From Pogostemon cablin (lineage: Eukaryota; Streptophyta; Magnoliopsida; Lamiales; Lamiaceae), in assembly GCA_023678885.1 (NCBI GenBank), contig CM043002.1, positions 3,862,022 through 3,926,021 of the forward strand: a stretch of DNA of 64,000 bases, given 5' to 3'. Below, piece after piece: positions 36,477-49,690 of this stretch. Position 1 is the first letter of the stretch, and each line of letters begins with the position of its first letter. The notes beneath the pieces were generated by a model. The model was not told the origin of the DNA and did no database searches. It saw only the letters and a program-made list of their open reading frames with translations. The position numbers and the translations under genes were made by a program.

Positions 36477-36514
36477 CTAAATTTTGGCACCGTTGCCGGG
36501 AGTAATCCCGAATT

Positions 36515-37113
36515 GTGACGGACTAGGGATGAAAAATTATTCTCAACGCCTTATTACCCCTAGTTAAATGGACAAGTAGAAGCAGTAAACAAAGTAATTA
36601 AGCATACTCTCAAGACCAGGTTAGAAAAACTAAAGAAAAACTGGGCCCCTCAACTACCTGGAGTCCTTTGGTCGTACCGCACCACCGCCAGAACATCAAC
36701 CGGAGAGACCCCCTTCTCCTTAACGTACGATACAGAAGCGGTTATACTCGCAGAAGTAGCTTACCCAACCTTTCGCGTGTCTCATAAAGGAGAAGGAACC
36801 AATTCAGAACCCATTGAACTTAATCTTAATATTGGAAGAACTTCAGCTACAGGCGGTGGAAAAGCATTCGATATACAAATCAAGACTAGAGTCCCAATAC
36901 AACAAAAGGGTACGTAGTAGGGATTTCACAGTCGAAAATTTGGTAATGAAGAATGTCTGCCAACAAGGCGGTGGAGTGTTTGGTGCAAATTGGGAAGGCA
37001 CATACATAGTAAAATGAAACTTCGGTAACGGGGCATATGAGCTCGGCGAACTCAATGGCGAGAGTATCAAACATCCGTGGAACGCTCAGAACTTAAAGCG
37101 CTTCTATGCCTGA
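36515..37113 (+). pseudogene. Integrase C-terminal part of the Tat-type element
   Basis: It resumes with a remnant VTD-stop-G, which looks like the second catalytic Asp motif, and then almost at once LFSTPYYP, a stop, LNGQVEAVNKVIKHTL (the motif holding the catalytic Glu). WAPQLPGVLWSYRTTARTST-GETPFSLTYDTEAV follows, then after frame shifts the chromodomain-less tail and ...HPWNAQNLKRFYA stop at about 37113. Roughly 100 or more core residues between the zinc finger and this point are missing. Confidence 0.85.
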
Positions 37114-37230
37114 ACATACTTAAACGAATCACCATGTGCACAAGTTGTAAAGAAAATAGTAAGGCCACAAGATTGTAAGGCCATAAGCAAAAGTGCAAGA
37201 AATAAAATGCACAGTGTCTTATAAAAGGAC

Positions 37231-39490
37231 CTATTGCAACATCGTAACCCAAGAAACAAGTTTACAGAAAAAACATAAACATAAAAAGGGCCTCCCGTCA
37301 AGCACCACGGAGACCGACACTGCTGGGCCCGACACCACCATGCCACCCGCGCCACTAGGACCCGCGCCACCACCAGCTCCAGAGAAGTTGAGAAGGCTCC
37401 TCATCCATGCTACTTCCACCTCCAGTTGGGCAACACGCTCCCTCTCCCATTCTAATTCATGCTCGGCTAGATAGCGAACAACCTCCAACTGATGAACTTG
37501 TCTCTCAGCCAAACGTGCCCTCTCCCTGTAAGTTGTGGCTCGAGTATTAGCATCGGTGATAAACTTCTCTGCCACCATAGCCTGTTGGGTCTCCGTCACC
37601 GATGAGAGCTCTTCAGCACGAGTAGAAGCTTCCGTACTAAGGCCGACCGCCAGAGGGATGGATTGCCCAGATTCCGTCACAAGAAGGAAGCAGCATAAGA
37701 AAGTAAGCGCATGTCCAACACTCACCAAAGCACCGTTGCCGATCTCATGAGGCCTAGTAATTTGCAACCAGCGAGACAGCATGGGGTTCCATGAACAAAT
37801 GGGAACGAAGCCGGCTTCCGAGACACTCAGTTCCGATTCAATGGCTGACCGTGCATCACCCATACTCCTCATTCGCAACAACTCCTCCAAGGCAACCAGA
37901 GGAACACCCCCACCAATGCCGCCTCCCATGGCATGAGTCTCCCATACCGGAGGAGTCCGCTGTTGGGCACCACTATCAAGTCTTCCCCCTCTGAGAATTG
38001 GGTCGCTGACGGGGTAAAGAACTTGAGGCTGACTAGTGCTTGGCGGGTCTTCAATCAGGTTAATTCGAACGCTGGTGCCCCGACTAGCACGACGAGTAGC
38101 CTCCAGAATGTTCACCTCCAGAGTGTCACTTTCTTGTATTTCTATTTCCTTCATTGGGGCCTTCCCCTTGTCAGATGGCGCGAGTACATACCGCTTCGCC
38201 AACGCCCACGGAAACCCCACCCTGAGTCGCCCCCGTCACAGTTTCCTCAGTTCTGTCAACATTGACGGCTACTACACCACGGAGCCCAGTCCTTCCCCTC
38301 ACTGCTACGGAAGTATCTTCGGCCACAACTAGACTCGGACCGGCTTCTTGACGGGGCCTTTGAGGCAGAGGATACACGACCTGATCAGAAAAAAATTCTT
38401 CAAGAGCGGCGTCCCAAGATGAGAAATTATCACTTACCCTTCCCTCGAAGTTTACCGGTAGAGCCCGAGTCGGATCTTGATAGAGGTTCTCCCCCGAGAG
38501 CCTCTCGTCAGACAGAAGTGATGAGACGTCACGAGGAAGAGTCATCCGGTTGATCGCGTCGAAAGCTCGGTGAAATCCGAGAGATAGTTCTTCCTCAGCT
38601 AGACGAAGCGGAGCTACCAAAAAGCACAATGCAGAGAAAAATCACGAGAAGGAAATAATAAAGGCACAGCGAAAAGAGGCAGTAATAAAACTTACAAGAC
38701 TCGGGAGTCCAGAAGGCGCATAGTACAGACAAATAATTTCTGAGTGAATCTCGACATTCGAACACTCGCACCCAAAACCATTGGCGCCTCGAATGCTGAT
38801 CACCAATGGAATTCCTATTGAATATAGAATGAACGCCTCGCTGCACTTGTAGATAGTAATGACCGTGACAACCTGTATCACGAATGTAGCAATAGACATA
38901 ATCAATATCCCGGGCAGAAGGAGAGGGGCATCCGTTTTCGTAAAGCAATACTAGTAGACCTATCAAATTAGCCCAGGCTGAAGATATTATTTGCATTTGG
39001 GCCAAACCCCAATTAATCAACTCTCGGCCAATGGCGTGAGCTAGAGGTAGCCAGACACTAGCAGCAAACATACCCGTATTGAAACGGCATGGTCGGGCTC
39101 CCCACTCCAAGGACGCTTATGTTGCCCAGGTGTACCAAATTCAATCCCATGATAACTGTACAGGATAAAGATTCCATCTACATCCTCACTTCGCATGCTA
39201 GTGGAGTAACCCCTCAAAGTAGAGTTAGTTACTGCGCGGCCCGGACTGGAAGGACAGCTCACACTGTTAGGATTGGCGGAATCCTCTAAGTTCACAAAAG
39301 AATGAGAGGCTCGACTTTCAGTCTTGGGGACCACGCGCCGCCGCGATGATCCCTCCCCATAAAGAATGGGCTCCTAAAGAATTTCATAACACGGAGGTGG
39401 CAGAACTGAGCGGCGGCCACTTCATGTCACAGGGACAACAGGAGGAACCCTAACATTACTTGGCTCTTCGTCCTCTTCCGAACTAAGGAA
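37231..39490 (-). pseudogene. Antisense ORF B of the Tat-type element
   Basis: Read on the minus strand from about 39490: a Ser/Arg-rich leader (VVPKTESRASHSF), a domain with WLPLAHAIGRELINWGLAQ, SSAWANLIGLLVLLYENG and DIDYVYCY, and a linker (SLGFHRAFDAINRMTLPRD). It ends in a long stretch with a coiled-coil tail (RARLAERQVHQLE, ELEWERERVAQLEVEVAW) and a Gly/Ala-rich end. The middle domain resembles the 'putative gypsy-type transposon' domain (PF04195) found in antisense ORFs of Tat/Grande-like elements. There are frame changes near 39050-39110 and 38600. It lies between integrase and 3' LTR. Function unknown. Confidence 0.7.
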
Positions 39491-40354
39491 TTCTTACGAG
39501 GATCTCAAGTCGACCGCTGTAAGCGAAGGAATTAGATCAACGAAAAGTAGACAAATAAGTATAAACAACCCAAGAAAAGGAACAAACGCCATTTTTTTCA
39601 CAAGTTCAACACAAACAAAAAGGTATAGAAGGGTAAAAAGTTCAAGTGTGGCCTTAGGGGTTCGCCTAGCCAATCCCTTTAATAGGGAAAGAAGGTGGAG
39701 GCCCAATAACTGTCCCCCTCCTAGAACTCGAAGAGTCCAGTTGAAGGAGAGATGATGGAGCATTGGATTAAGACACGTGGACGAGATCAGGCTTAAAGAT
39801 TGTGGGAAGAATAATGTCTGACGTGACAGTTCGAGAAAAATTGGTGGCGAAGATATAGGAGATCTACTGCATTAAATGCATAATTAATACATGTCAGAGC
39901 CACTATTAAATACAATGATTTCTATTGAAGAACAAAATTACAAGCCGGGTGAAAACTAACAAAGGAGAAATGGAGAAATTACAATGATATTCTACCCTAG
40001 AAACTAAGCCCCGACAGGAGAACTAGTTGGTCCGGGAACAGAACGAGAAGGGGACATTGCGGAAGTCAATGCTATAGATGGTTGAGAGGCCACTTGGTTG
40101 GGAAAGCTTGGAAATGGAAAAATCGAACACAAGTCCCTATGGAGCCAAGTTCATCCCCTCAGACTCCCAATCTATGCCAGCTGGCAATCCTGAGGCGGCG
40201 ATACGGGCGTGCAACATTTGGCGAAAATTTTCTAGAAGAACCGTCGCGCCAATCCCGTTGGCCAACCGCGCCAAGGCGCCAAAGCCTTGGCAAAACCCAC
40301 TTTTCCAATAATTTTTCTCTCGAAATTGATTGAGGACGAAAAAACCGCCTCATA
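39491..40354. other. Spacer between the two antisense ORFs
   Basis: No domain recognised. It lies inside the Tat-type element. Minus-strand reading from 40354 continues the degenerate tail of antisense ORF A with several stops. An 89-codon hydrophobic minus-strand frame at 39494-39763 has no recognisable motif. Confidence 0.4.
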
Positions 40355-42551
40355 CTAGTGAGTCAAGGCGGATACCTCAGCCTCTTTGACTTTCAGCTCT
40401 TCTTGAGAATCAGCCAGTCGCCTCCTCACTTCGTCCAACTCCTGGACGAGCCGACTCTTTCCCTTCTCCAACTCTTTTAGAACTCCCTCGGCGGCCTTTA
40501 ACAACGCTTCACTTGGAAAGAGCTTTTCCTCGGCCAGCTTCAACTCCTCCTGAATTGCCTTTAAGGCATCCTCCAAAGCTTTATGCTGGCGGACGGCCTC
40601 CACCTTAACTGCCTCAATCTCTTCCGAGTGCCTCCGCTCTGCTTTCTCCGCCTCCTCCCTTATTCGGGCTAGATCTGCATCCCGCTGGCGACCCAAAGCA
40701 ATAGATTGAGCCGCATTATTGCCCTAGCGAGCCAGGAGGAGGGACACCTGGCATGAATAGCTCAAAGCCCGTGCGTGATACCCGATCACTGCATAGATAA
40801 GGTCCTCGGGGTTTAAAGCCCCTATAATATCATTTTTTTCTTGAGTGAAGCTAGCAGGGATGGACTCCATTGCTCTTATCATATATGCGGGAAGAGTGGA
40901 TTGATTGGAATCATACGGATTTGACCCGTACAAACTGCGAAGCACTGATGGCAGAGAGCGAACCTCAGGAGTAGAGGCACCAACCTTAAAACCAAGATAG
41001 GGGTATCGGTCGAAGGAACTCTCAAGGCGACACCACCAGAAAAAAGGCCAAAACTATCAACCCTAACCCTCTTGCTTGGGGGCTCGGAAGGCCCGCTGAT
41101 AGGTGCCGACTGATCATCTGCAGTCGTTCCACTTGGACCCCCGGGACGCCGTTGCACCATGCGGACGACAGGAGAAGAACAGCCGGAGTCGTGAAGCAAA
41201 AAATCCTCTCCACGCCCTCCCTCCGAAGTGACCATCACATCATCAAAACCTCCTTGTGGCACAGCGTCAACAGGCTCGCGGCTCACGATGACATCATCTT
41301 CCACGAAATCACCGGCTCCTGAAACTGGTGCAACTACATCTTCTTGTAAAGTCCGAGGGCTCGTCTCTGTCGGTGAAGACTCATCCACCTCTATTATATA
41401 TGTTAAGGCGTCTGCCTTAATTCCGCTTGACCAAGGGAGATAAACGACCCTATAGGAATCACCGCTACCCCAACAGGGATGTCTAGATCAACGAGGGAGG
41501 CCCCCGGGGGCTCTGAATCGGCATCAACGTGAGCAGCAATAGTCACCACCGACAAAGGGACCGGCGCACCAGAATCCACCATGAGCCCGTACTTTTTTAA
41601 GAGCTCGTCGATAATGATATCGGTGCTCCTCTCTTGAGCATTCATTCTAATAATGACGCTCACCAGTTCCAAGAACTCTTTAGAATGAAGGGGACCCGGA
41701 CGGGTGTCCCTATCTGAAAATCAGGGTGAAAAACACGACGACTATACCTCTCGGACAAATAAAAGACAAAGATAAGAGGACATACCTCCGCGAGAACGAA
41801 TTAGCTGGAAGGTCGAGGGAACCCTAATTTGCAGCGGCTTCCATACGCCCGTTGCCCAGCACCACCATTCCTTCCAATTCTTTATGGAGGTAGACTTCCC
41901 TGAGAGAGTCAATCATCGAGAAGGGTTGAGTCGATAAAACCCTTTGTGTAAATTTTCCTCCGAAGGACAGCACAAATAGTCGATTTTCTTAGGTGACAGA
42001 TGACGATATCCCTTCTTACAAAACATGAGTATGAATCCAATTATTGTAGCCCAAGCATTCGGAGAAAGCTGATGTGGCACCAAATTCCAATAGTTAAGAA
42101 GTTCCGCTAAGCACGGATGAAGAGGCAGACAGAACCCTAATTTTAACATATGGACATTTACCTCCACTCGTCCTCTAGTCGGCTTGCTCGCCTTTTCGTG
42201 CTCAGTCAGCATAATAAATTCCACTCCCGGTGCCGCATATTTCGAAGATAATTCGTCAAATTAGGACTGAGGAATAGTGCTATCTTGGAAGTGGGCGCAC
42301 ATCCCATTGTGGGCCCCATCATGAGAAGCAATTCATGCCTGGATGTTCTCAGGATCCGACACATTCTCCGTCGTAGCAATCAAAGAAGGTAGAGAGCGGG
42401 TCGCCGCTGGAAGCCTTCGGCGCGACGAAGAAACTTCAGTCTCTTCCTGCAGGTCTTGGAATGCCCTCTCTAGGGATTCCGATACTCCTTCTCCACCACT
42501 TGCCATCCTTCGGAGGACCGACTGGCTCGCAGGATGATCACCAGGATTCAT
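40355..42551 (-). pseudogene. Antisense ORF A of the Tat-type element
   Basis: Minus-strand order: MNPGDHPASQSVLRRMASGG..., then EFIMLTEHEKASKPTRGRVEV, LGFCLPLHPCLAELLNYW, QLSPNAWATIIGFILMFC, KKIDYLCC (PF04195-like), then an acidic linker with a basic patch (PPSKRVRVD). A coiled coil of more than 100 residues (RQRDADLARIREEAEKAERR ... DEVRRRLADSQEELKVKE) ends at 40355. Stops at about 42331, 41910 and 40724 and frame changes break it. The layout and domain match antisense ORF B next to it, so the two look like an ancient tandem pair. Confidence 0.75.
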
Positions 42552-42891
42552 GCTTTAGGAGAAGAGTCGAAGGAGAATTACGAGTTGGAAGCAGAAACGA
42601 TGAAAGGGAAAATATGAATCAAAGCAACGAAAGGCCACTTTTATAGCACATCTCCCCAATCGACCTGACTCCTGCTCAGAAAGTAATTAATGCGGAGCTT
42701 ACCCAACGTAGCCTAAATGATGAAAAGGCGCGCCGAAAAACACCCCAAGATCTCGAAACGTTATTTCATGATCCCTAACCTTTCCAAGACGTCACTTCCA
42801 AAATTCAAAATTCAAGATTATGACACGCGTGTATTAGGAAGGTTCCGCCTCCACTCGCCACGCGCTAGTGATGACGAAACCTAGGGGCTAA

Positions 42892-43058
42892 TGTAGTAGG
42901 GCCTCGAAGTTGGGCTCCCATTCCCCCAGTTCATCCATTGGGCTTGATGATCCCAAAACCCAATAAGGGCCCAAAAAGGCCCCCAAAATTGCGAGGAGCG
43001 TCCGGCTCATTGAAATTACTAGGCCACTTGCCCCAATTACTTAATATACGCCGAGATA
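42892..43058 (+). repeat. Truncated 3' LTR of the Tat-type element
   Basis: Starts TGTAGTAGGGCCTCGAAG right after 'aacctaggggctaa', the likely polypurine tract. It matches 24241-24405 and stops at CGCCGAGA, after which unrelated AT-rich DNA begins. Confidence 0.85.
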
Positions 43059-43540
43059 AAATAGATTATAAATCATTACATCTTAATATTACGTGAATAA
43101 TAGTGAAATATTACATAAACTACAAATAAGAAAATACAATTATATCTTTAAAATTAATATTAAATCATAATGATAAAAATTAAACCATAGGAATAAAAGA
43201 ACATGAATCACAAGGTTTTACAAATCAAAAGTAAAATACATCATGAACTTTAATGATAAAATATTATGTGAACAATGTTATTACGATTATAACATAAAAT
43301 TTAATATTAAATCTTATAATATATACTAAACAGTACTATCAGTAAGATAATAAATAATACATAAAATTGTATGTGGATTCATTTCGTAAGGTTCCATACC
43401 ATACTTTGTTTATTTATATATTTAAAGACAGTAAAAACTTGTGATACTGTTTAATAAAATAAAAAATTCTAGATTAGTTAATGTGTTTGCGAAACTAGTG
43501 TTCTCTAGAAATATGAGAACATATTACAACTAATATCAAG

Positions 43541-43757
43541 AAAAGATTTAATATCTAGATGAAATTGTGATAGTTAGTTAGAATGTTTCAGGAGAAAAGA
43601 TTTAATATCTAGATGAAATTGTGATAGTTAGTTAGAATGTTTTAGGAGAAAAGATTTAATATCTAGATGAAATTGTGATAGTTAGTTAGAATGTTTTAGG
43701 TGAAAAGATTTAATATCTAGATGAAATTGTGAGAATGTTTTAGGAAGTGTGTGAGAG
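43541..43757. repeat. 54-bp minisatellite, about four copies
   Basis: Units starting aaaagatttaatatctagat lie at 43541, 43595, 43649 and 43703, exactly 54 bp apart and nearly the same. The last unit has an internal deletion. Confidence 0.9.
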
Positions 43758-44581
43758 GTTCTGTAATTATTATAAATAGGTGGTAGCATGTATCATTTTG
43801 ATGACGAATAATAACAAATTTGAAGTGAGGTGTAATTTATCTTAAACTTTGTCCTCCACTTTATATCAAATAAAATTAAAAATTGACACTCATATTTTTA
43901 TACATATAACTAATAAGTAAAAATAAAATGTATTGCCATAACAAATTTTCCAATAAGAACTTCTTAAAGGAAATGTCCCATAACTCGGATAAGTTAAAGG
44001 AAATGTCTTCCCATAACAATGTATCGGATAAGAACTTCTTAAAAGGAGTATATACTTTTAATTAGGATGAGCGGTATATAGAAGATTTTGCGATATACTT
44101 AGAAATTTTATATCTTTATCGTATTAAAAATTTGGAAATACTGAAATTTTAGTATTGAAAAACTAAAAACTTGGAAATACTTAAATTTTGGTATTGAAAA
44201 AATATACAGAAGATTTTGCGGTATACTTAGAAATTTAATATCTTTACCATGCTAAAAGTTTGGAAATACTGAAATTTTGATATTGAAAAATTGCACACAT
44301 TATACCGTAATATCATGAATAGTATTTAATATCATGAATACTATATTAGGATGGAATATCATGAATACTATCATGAATACTATTTTAATTAGGATGAAAT
44401 ATCATGAATAATATCATGAATACTATTTTAATTAGGATGGAATATCATGAATACTATTTTAATTAGGATGGCGGAATATAGAAAATTTTGAGCTATACTT
44501 AGAAATTTCATATCTTTATCTTACTAAAAGTTTCAGAATACTGAAATATTAGGCTTTTGAAAATTGCATACATCATAGATG

Positions 44582-44840
44582 CTCGTTTCACACGAATTTA
44601 TGTGAGACGCTATTTATGTGAGACGGTTTGTGAGACGTGTTAAAGTATGTCTATTTTCTAGATAAAGTATGTTTAATGGTTGTTAAAGTATGTTTGGTAA
44701 AGTATGCTGAATGCATTAAAATATGATTTTAACGTGTTATAATATAATTTATTATTAACATACTTTAACTACAAATAATCATATTTTTTATCTACAATAA
44801 GCATACTTTAATGATGAGTTGACTCGTCTCACATGAGAGT
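44582..44840. mobile_element. Second copy of the GTCTCTTGTGA-family element
   Basis: It shares with 19608-19894 the order 'gagacg...gttaaagtatg...agataaagtatgtttaat...aagtatgctgaat...actttaactacaaa...aataagcatacttta.tgatgagtt...cgtctcac'. The ends are complementary (CACACGAA/GTGAGACG against CGTCTCACATGAGAG). Confidence 0.6.
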
Positions 44841-47800
44841 TTATCTTAAAAAAATCATAAATTTACAAAAAGAAATAATTACAAAATCTCAATAATGCAC
44901 CCTAAAATCAGATAAGAACAAAACAAATATGGAAAACAAATAAAATTATTTTTTTTTGAAGAAAATAAAGCCTAAAATCTGATAAGAAAATATGGAAGAC
45001 AAATAAAATTCAATTTTTTTTAGGTATATATTCTTATGCTAAAATATATTTCCAGAAAAATAAAAGTATATGTTCTTATGCTAAAATATATTTTTTATAT
45101 TAAAGGGTACAACATTTAATATTAAAGAGTACAACTCTAAAAAAATACGGAATTTGGGAGCACACTATCCTGGACGCCATCTTATAGTGTAATCGTGTAC
45201 TGAACATACTCTAAAATTACCCTAAATTTAATGGTTTGACCAATAATTTTAAAATATTAGTTTTTTTTTTTATGAATTAGTTTTTGTGAACCTTGAAAAC
45301 ATATAGTCATGCTAGCTAAACATAGGATATAATATAGGAGGGTAAGAAGAGACCACAAGTTTACACTATAAACCCACGATTTATACAAGTGTATGCTTTA
45401 ATTAATAATTTCACAAATTTTATTTCTTGTTATATGTAATAATTTCAAAAAAATTATTCGTGATTAGTTTATGATGTGTATTAAACTCATCTTTGATTAA
45501 ATGATTATTAAGTATTAATTTCACAAATTTTATTTGTTGATATATAGTTAGTTTATGAGGAGTATTAAAAATATAAATGGGGCTTGTTATTTCATTTTTT
45601 TAATAAACTTTGTATTTTTATATTTATTTTAAATTGATATATAAAAATCAAACATAATATTACAACAATAAGTTTAAAGAATTCAAAAGCTATATAATCG
45701 CTTTTGCATTCATAATCATTAATATTTTTATTGTAAGATATAAATCAAACAGTGGAGTCATTTTTCATATATATTATGGACTAAATTAATCATTCTAAAT
45801 TATTGAATAAATTTTTAGACACATATATATGTATAATGCTATTTTAAATTTGAACTTGAAAAAGCTTAGAGAGAGCCCTTTTTCTTTCCTATCACACCAA
45901 ATTACTTTGCCAAATTATTATACCCATGGTACACTGAATCTAGAGTTAGAGTTTAAATCTAGCAATGAGATTATGAGACTCCTCAATTGTGATGTTCTTC
46001 TTTTTAAGGCAGAGGTCCCAATTATTATTTTTATGGTTGATTATAAATATTTTATTATAATTATATGAAAATCATGAATAACTTTATTCCAACTCCTCAT
46101 CACCATTCAACACTACTTTCCCCTTTCATAATTGTAAAATAAGTTATCATCCTTAACTATGATGCTATCAATTCCATCATAAATAAATAAATGAAAAACT
46201 TTTGGTAAAAAAAAGTTCACTCTAATATTCCAACTTTAAACAAACATTTCCTAAACAATGTTGGGATAAAGGGAGTGGCCCAAATGGGGCTAATGGATTA
46301 TAAGGGCCCAATTAAAGCATGGTTAGGGATTGATTTCACATAAATTTGGAAATTTAGGTGGTCTATTTAATCCACACTTTGGAAATAGACTTCACATGAA
46401 TTGTTCACCTAATTTGACAAATGCTTGTTTATTGATAGTTTTTTGGAGTAGGGTGGGGGTGGGGTTGAGGGGTTTGACATTTACTTGTAACTAATTGTTT
46501 TAGCTTTGCTAAAAGTTCTTATGTTGCATATGGATGAGAGAGATTACATTATTTTTGGTCCCATGAATGGGCAAAAATATCTTTTGCCCAAAATTAGATA
46601 CTTATATTTTGATTAGGTATTTGAAGAGCCCTCTCACTGTGAGGTTAATAAATTTATTTTCTAAGTATTGCTTTAAAATATTACCTTCCGCATTACGGTT
46701 CAAGTTTTTTTTTTTAAACGATGGATTAAGAGTTACAATATTTTAATGAATAATAGATTGAGAAATATAATATATAATATGTAGTAATTAGTTATATACT
46801 TGACAAAAAAGAAAATGTATTTGAACCTCAATTTGAGACAAATCAAAATAAAAAATGTAAATTTAACACGAGACGAAAATAGAATACAATATAATTTTAA
46901 AGTAAAATTTTGCGTAGAATGATTTCATGAGTGTTTTTCATATTACTCTTTAGCACATTAAGATTACTCTTTAAAGATATAAATTATTACTCTTTAGAAT
47001 AAAAAATAAAATACTTCTCAATATAAAAAATCACAATATATCAAAATTTAAAGAGTAATATTATTATTTTTATTCTGAAGAGTAATAGTTAATTCTCTCT
47101 AAAGAGTAATTCGTAAATCAGGGTACAATAATTTAAAGAGGATTAATACTACTATGCACTTGGGTGCACCCCAAGATACAATGCACCCACTTTCATAAAC
47201 GTATAATTATGAACAAAAACATATACAATTATGAACTAAAATGTATACAATTTGTTTGTTAGTTTTTTAATGAAAAATTGAGTGTAAAAAATATGCAACT
47301 ATTAAAAAATATGTATACACTATTTAATAAAAAGTTATACACATATGGATGCTAGTTTTTTTAAATGAAAAATTGAGTGTGAAAATAGTATAAAATTATT
47401 AAGAAATATGTATACAAAATAAAATAACATGTATATAAAATAGAATAAAAAGTTATACACATATAAGTGCACCCTTACACCCAGGTGCACCGAATATCAG
47501 CTCTTTAAAGAGTAAAAAAATTTATTTAAAAGAGTCTAATATCTAAAAAAAATTAAATTTTCATGTACTAAATAATAATCGGTAAATAAGCGTTTACGTG
47601 TTTGACATTATTTTTTAATTTTATGTATAGTAGGTTATCATATATAATATTAAAAACGCATCACGTTTAATTTTAAAATTTCAAAGTAGTTATAATATGG
47701 TATGTTATGGCGCATTGCAAATACTTTTAGCAAGCTAATTGCATATATCTCAACTTCATACTATATGGAGTATTATCTAGTGGACCTTGTCCAAATTCAA

Positions 47801-49492
47801 TATTGCTAGATAATAGAATCTGAAGTCTAGGAATTCCAAGCCCATTAGAGTTAGGATTAAATTAGCTATGATATTATATTTGTATTTAAGTGAATAAAAA
47901 ATTATAGTGAAAATGCATGACTTGGCATTGTCCCCAAAGTATTCTTTCCAAAAATAAACTAGGTTGACAATTCTCGTATTTCCTATTACTATTTTCATTT
48001 TGTGTGTTAAGCCTCAATAAATGGTATTAAAGCACCAAATTACTATAGAGGTATAGAATGACATCGATCGAGAATTTTGATGAAATATGTTTGTTTCTAA
48101 TTTATGAAATTGGTTTTAAGTTTCAAAATTCTACACTTGCACTAATTGGTGTTTCAAAACCAATATTTAAAAACCATTATAAGATCAAAGTTAACAAATC
48201 AGCATTACCATAGGGTTTATGAATCCGATTCATTGCCCTTCTTGATTTTCATTTAGTACTGGTGCATATATCTTCTGTCCCGTTTCTAACTTTATGTTTG
48301 TTTTTTTACACGTAGATTAAGGAATATAATATTTTAATGTGTAGTGAGGTGAGAAAAATAATATTTTAACATAGAGTGGATAGATGTATTAGTGTGATGA
48401 GTGTACCAATGTAGAGAGAAATAATTAATTTATATAAGTCTCATTTACCAAAAATAAAAATATAAAAATTTATATGAGACGTTTAAATTGAAAATATGTA
48501 AAAATTGAAATTTAACTGAATATATAATTAAGATTGTTGTATAGTAGGTGATCATACGTGAATTTGTTAGGTGGGAATTCCATGTAAGAGATTATTGGAA
48601 GTCAAATGTGGATATTGCACCACTCTCATATCTTACCACCAAGCTGCCTCAACCTCAAGGATAATAATCGATCATCCAACTAACCTAATTAATTATCAGG
48701 TATTAATTAATTAAACAACACATACATATGTTTTTTTATATTGTTAATTACTTAATTAGTGCGTGCATTAAAGGTTACTCTCATGTATATGGAGATTTCT
48801 AGCTTATATTAAAGGTAAATACTGATTTATGAATGGATTATAAATCATTTGAATTGGATTCCATATGTTTCAGATTAATCAAACTATTCAAACTTGGAAG
48901 GGTCCCATTAGTGTGTGCACGATAAACATGTATAGCGTGCACCATTTTATTTCAAATTACACGTGTCCACTGTTACACGCATCTCTCACTCATATATAAC
49001 ATGGGCTGGAATTGATATTTCATAGGATTTTGTTATGGCTGGAAGCCTGGATTTGTGATTTTTTTATGGTTTTGTTATGTGAATTGCAAGGCAGCAGATA
49101 AATAAAAAGTTCGAAAATATATTTATGGTTTCAATTATAAATTATTTTTCTAAAAAATCGTTTTTGGATAAATGAAGCCATTAATTAAATGACAGGTTAC
49201 TTGCATTTGAACTCGCCGAGGAAATTGATATGTATACGTTTGGGCTTTTATTATTAAACTTATGCTCACTTGCCTTTCCAATTGGGTTGAGTTGAGTTGA
49301 ATGGGCTCAACATATCGTTTATATTTAATAAGAATTAAGTACATAAATGAAAAATATCCAATATGAGGCAATTAATTTTTCTATCTAGAAAATAATACTC
49401 CATTAGTTCCTTTGTCCCAAGATTACTTGCCCATTTTTTTTTTTTTTTTACCTTCTCAAAAAGACTTGCACATCCTTAAAATGGAAACAATA

Positions 49493-49690
49493 TAGTCCCT
49501 TCGTCCCGAGCAAAGGTCCTCATTTACTTTTTTGCATAGATTAAGGAGTATTATTATCTTATGTGTAGTGAATAATTTTATTAGTAGTGAATGGTGAGCA
49601 TATGTGGGGCCACCTTTTAGTAAAAGGGAAAATATGGACCTTTGAATGTAATGCCCAATATAGTAAAATGAAGACCTTTCGGTGGAACGG
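49493..49690. mobile_element. Stowaway-like MITE, diverged
   Basis: Left end CCCTTCGTCCCGAGCAAAGG and right end GGTGGAACGGATGAA, about 200 bp. It gives the uninterrupted arrangement of the MITE split at 17249-18812. Confidence 0.6.

Larger units (their letters stand above)
31313..36514 (+). mobile_element. Pol-less LTR retrotransposon (LARD-like) nested in the integrase
   Basis: Two long direct LTRs, 31313-32564 and 35218-36476, both start TGATAAGTC and end near GGCGACAGCACA. A PBS-like TTTGGCGCTGTTGCTGGGGA follows LTR1 (32571-32590). A conserved purine-rich stretch (GAGGACAAGCAAAGG...) precedes LTR2. The interior has only a gag-like ORF. After LTR2 a second PBS-like sequence (TTTGGCACCGTTGCCGGGAG) continues to about 36514 before host integrase resumes. 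The right end is therefore not a normal insertion end, and no TSD is visible. Confidence 0.85.
24241..43058 (+). mobile_element. Decayed Tat-lineage Ty3/gypsy retrotransposon with nested insertions
   Basis: The two LTR copies begin TGTAGTAGGGCCTCGAAG at 24241 and 42892. Plus-strand order is gag, aspartic protease, RT, RNase H, a second RNase H, integrase. A second RNase H (FGFPATNNEAEY) and antisense ORFs between integrase and 3' LTR are features of the Tat lineage (Ogre/Retand/Grande). All coding parts carry stops or frameshifts. The 3' LTR is cut after about 167 bp, so no TSD can be read. Three foreign LTR-type sequences are nested inside (24840-25866, 27052-28665, 31313-36514). Confidence 0.9.

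Noticed and set aside
37231..42551. Reading the minus-strand ORFs as a host gene cluster
   Set aside because: They sit between the integrase and 3' LTR of one element and match the antisense-ORF arrangement of Tat-lineage retrotransposons.
43541..43757. Regular 54-bp units as a CRISPR-like array
   Set aside because: The whole unit repeats with no unique spacers, and this is plant DNA. It is a minisatellite.
47151..47505. Possible fold-back element with GCACTTGGGTGCACC-like ends
   Set aside because: The ends are suggestive, but I could not define clear terminal arms or a TSD, so it is mentioned only in the spacer entry.
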